Assembly (NCBI RefSeq): GCF_938039215.1 | Contig: NZ_CALHVI010000045.1 | Coordinates: forward strand, 1-39,972 | Direction: 5' to 3' | DNA from: an uncultured Porphyromonas sp. | GTDB lineage: Bacteria; Bacteroidota; Bacteroidia; Bacteroidales; Porphyromonadaceae | DNA length: 39,972 nt | Shown: positions 38,396 through 39,972 of the stretch, piece by piece | Numbering within the stretch: the first letter of the stretch is position 1 | How the letters are laid out: each line of letters opens with the position of its first letter | The notes under the pieces: model-generated | What the model was told of the DNA's origin: nothing | Seen by the model: only the letters and a program-made list of their open reading frames with translations | Databases searched by the model: none | Program-made: the position numbers and the translations under genes

Positions 38396-38410
38396 TCGAT
38401 TTACCGACGA

Positions 38411-39934
38411 ATGACCTTCTTTGATACAATTGACTGGGGAAGACTCCCCGAAGTCTTACGCTTCGAGCGGGAGAGTCCTATGATCTTCTCTTCGGGGCTC
38501 TTCCTCTTCTGCGCCCTCGTCTTCCTGCCGCTCTACATGCTCCTGAGGAAGACAACGACGCTGCGCATCATCTATGTCTCGCTCTTCTCGCTCTTCTTCT
38601 ACTACGAGAGTAGTGGGGAGTACGTCCTAATCCTGCTCTTTGCTGCGACGATGGACTTCTTCATCGGTCGGGCGATCGGGCGGAGTGAGGACGAGGTCTA
38701 CCGCAAGCGTCTTCTCATCACAAGCATCTGCGTCAATATCGGGATGCTCTCCTACTTCAAGTACTTCTACTTCCTACTTGACCTGGGGCAGATGCTTCTA
38801 GCTTCCCTTGGAATAGCTACCGAGCCAGCGATCCCACTGGAGGCACGAGACTACTTCATCCCTGCTGGTATATCCTTCTATACCTTCCAGACGCTGAGCT
38901 ATACGGCGGACATCTACCGACGGGAGATCACTCCGCTGAAGCGATGGATTGATTACCTCTTCTACCTGTCGTTCTTCCCTCAGCTGGTAGCTGGACCGAT
39001 CGTCCGTGCTAAGGACTTCATCCCGCAGATCTACCGCCGTCCCCAACTCCTCAAGGCGGAGTACGGCGAAGCACTGACGCTGATCCTGAGCGGGCTGGTG
39101 AAGAAGGCGATCATCGGAGACTTCATCGGGGCGAACCTCGTGGATTTGATCTTCGCCGAACCAACTCGATTTACGGGGCTGGAGAACTTATTTGCCGTCT
39201 ACGGCTATGCGATGCAGATCTACTGCGACTTCTCAGGTTATTCGGATATGGCCATTGGGATCGCCCTACTCCTCGGCTTCCGGTTCAACATTAACTTCGA
39301 TTCCCCCTATCAATCGGGCAATATCACGGAGTTCTGGCGACGCTGGCACATCTCCCTCTCCACTTGGCTCCGTGACTATCTCTATATTCCTCTGGGGGGC
39401 AATAGAAAAGGACAAATACGCACCTATGTCAACCTCCTAGTGACGATGCTCCTCGGTGGGCTGTGGCATGGTGCTGCCGTGCGCTTCATCCTATGGGGTG
39501 CGATCCACGGGGTAGCTCTAGCGCTGCACAAGCTCTACATGCAGATCTTCGGAGCACTGGGCTGGCGCAGGAAGGAACCCTTCAAGATCCAGCGCTTCCT
39601 CGGGCAAATTATCACGTTCCATTTGGTTTGTTTCGCTTGGATCTTCTTCCGTGCTGACTCGATGGAGACGGCTCTATCGGTGATCACACAGATCTCTGAT
39701 CACTTCACCCCCGAGGTCTTCCTTCAGTTCGTCGTCGGGTATAAGAATGTCCTTCTCTTGCTCCTACTCGGCTACCTCCTGCACTTCACCTCCAAGAAGC
39801 AGGAACTACGCTTCCGTAGTTGGCTTACCGACCTGCCCTTCATCGGCCAAGTCTCCCTCTTCGTCGTGACGATCTTCCTGCTCATCCAGATCCGAAGCGC
39901 CGATGCTCAACCCTTCATCTACTTCAACTTCTAG
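38411..39934 (+). CDS. MBOAT-family O-acyltransferase (AlgI/DltB-like)
   Basis: The 507-residue polytopic membrane protein matches the MBOAT family that moves acyl groups across the membrane for glycan O-acylation (AlgI, PatA, DltB). The conserved core reads FFPQLVAGPIVRAKDFIPQI, MQIYCDFSGYSDMAIGIALL, and EFWRRWHISLSTWLRDYLYI with His313. The catalytic-type His353 follows in LGGLWHGAAVRFILWGAIHG. Family order and length are normal. It starts 15 bp after the second SGNH gene, giving a three-gene module. The acceptor glycan is unknown. The window ends 38 bp after the stop, so further partners may lie beyond. Confidence 0.93.
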   Translation: MTFFDTIDWGRLPEVLRFERESPMIFSSGLFLFCALVFLPLYMLLRKTTTLRIIYVSLFSLFFYYESSGEYVLILLFAATMDFFIGRAIGRSEDEVYRKRLLITSICVNIGMLSYFKYFYFLLDLGQMLLASLGIATEPAIPLEARDYFIPAGISFYTFQTLSYTADIYRREITPLKRWIDYLFYLSFFPQLVAGPIVRAKDFIPQIYRRPQLLKAEYGEALTLILSGLVKKAIIGDFIGANLVDLIFAEPTRFTGLENLFAVYGYAMQIYCDFSGYSDMAIGIALLLGFRFNINFDSPYQSGNITEFWRRWHISLSTWLRDYLYIPLGGNRKGQIRTYVNLLVTMLLGGLWHGAAVRFILWGAIHGVALALHKLYMQIFGALGWRRKEPFKIQRFLGQIITFHLVCFAWIFFRADSMETALSVITQISDHFTPEVFLQFVVGYKNVLLLLLLGYLLHFTSKKQELRFRSWLTDLPFIGQVSLFVVTIFLLIQIRSADAQPFIYFNF

Positions 39935-39972
39935 TTCCCTCGTCACCCCATAACACATTAGCGCTGGAGCCG

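Overview
The window looks like chromosomal DNA of a Bacteroidota bacterium, most likely Porphyromonas or a close relative. The evidence is the gene content (DUF4290, DUF4924, DUF5063, DUF6122 and multi-repeat DUF349 proteins, a 448-residue Pgi, a MurA with Asp in place of the catalytic Cys), promoters built on the Bacteroidota -7 element TAnnTTTG instead of a sigma70 -10 box, few Shine-Dalgarno sequences, and moderately high GC. No rRNA, tRNA, CRISPR array, insertion sequence or prophage gene was seen. The genus is inferred from general knowledge, not from a search.

Left part (1-5730, minus strand): carB (cut by the window edge) and carA for carbamoyl phosphate, then metK. The metK leader holds a probable SAM-II (metA-type) riboswitch aptamer, preceded by a TAnnTTTG promoter and followed by a strong intrinsic terminator, so metK looks controlled by premature termination. 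uvrA follows on the plus strand.

8.6-17.1 kb (minus strand): a secreted DUF4369/thioredoxin-fold oxidoreductase flanked on both sides by degenerate 23-nt periodic repeats, a YhcH-family protein, a flavodoxin-fold NAD(P)H oxidoreductase, an rluB-like/asnS pair, and an AmpG-like permease with a GH130 mannoside phosphorylase, which together suggest uptake and phosphorolysis of beta-mannosides such as N-glycan core disaccharides.

17.3-24.2 kb (minus strand): one tightly packed unit, pgi-DUF4290-murA-rimM-araC-CPBP protease-pyrC. It ends at a perfect 62-bp palindrome.

24.8-29.7 kb (plus strand): a lipoprotein nucleotide pyrophosphatase/phosphodiesterase, DUF4924, prfC and a secreted GH109 enzyme (alpha-N-acetylgalactosaminidase type). 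Convergent to these lie a DUF6122 membrane protein and a five-repeat DUF349 protein.

32.5-39.9 kb (plus strand): DUF5063, an RNase D-like 3'-5' exonuclease, an RlmI-like rRNA methyltransferase and upp, then two paralogous SGNH hydrolases and an AlgI/DltB-type MBOAT acyltransferase. The last three form a candidate O-acylation system for a surface glycan.

The least explained signals are non-coding. A family of GACCCATGNATGGGTC palindromes is clustered in three separate intergenic regions, including the perfect 62-bp palindrome. Degenerate 23-nt periodic arrays occur in three other intergenic regions. The carA leader contains a two-tier hairpin and a possible 30-codon ORF.
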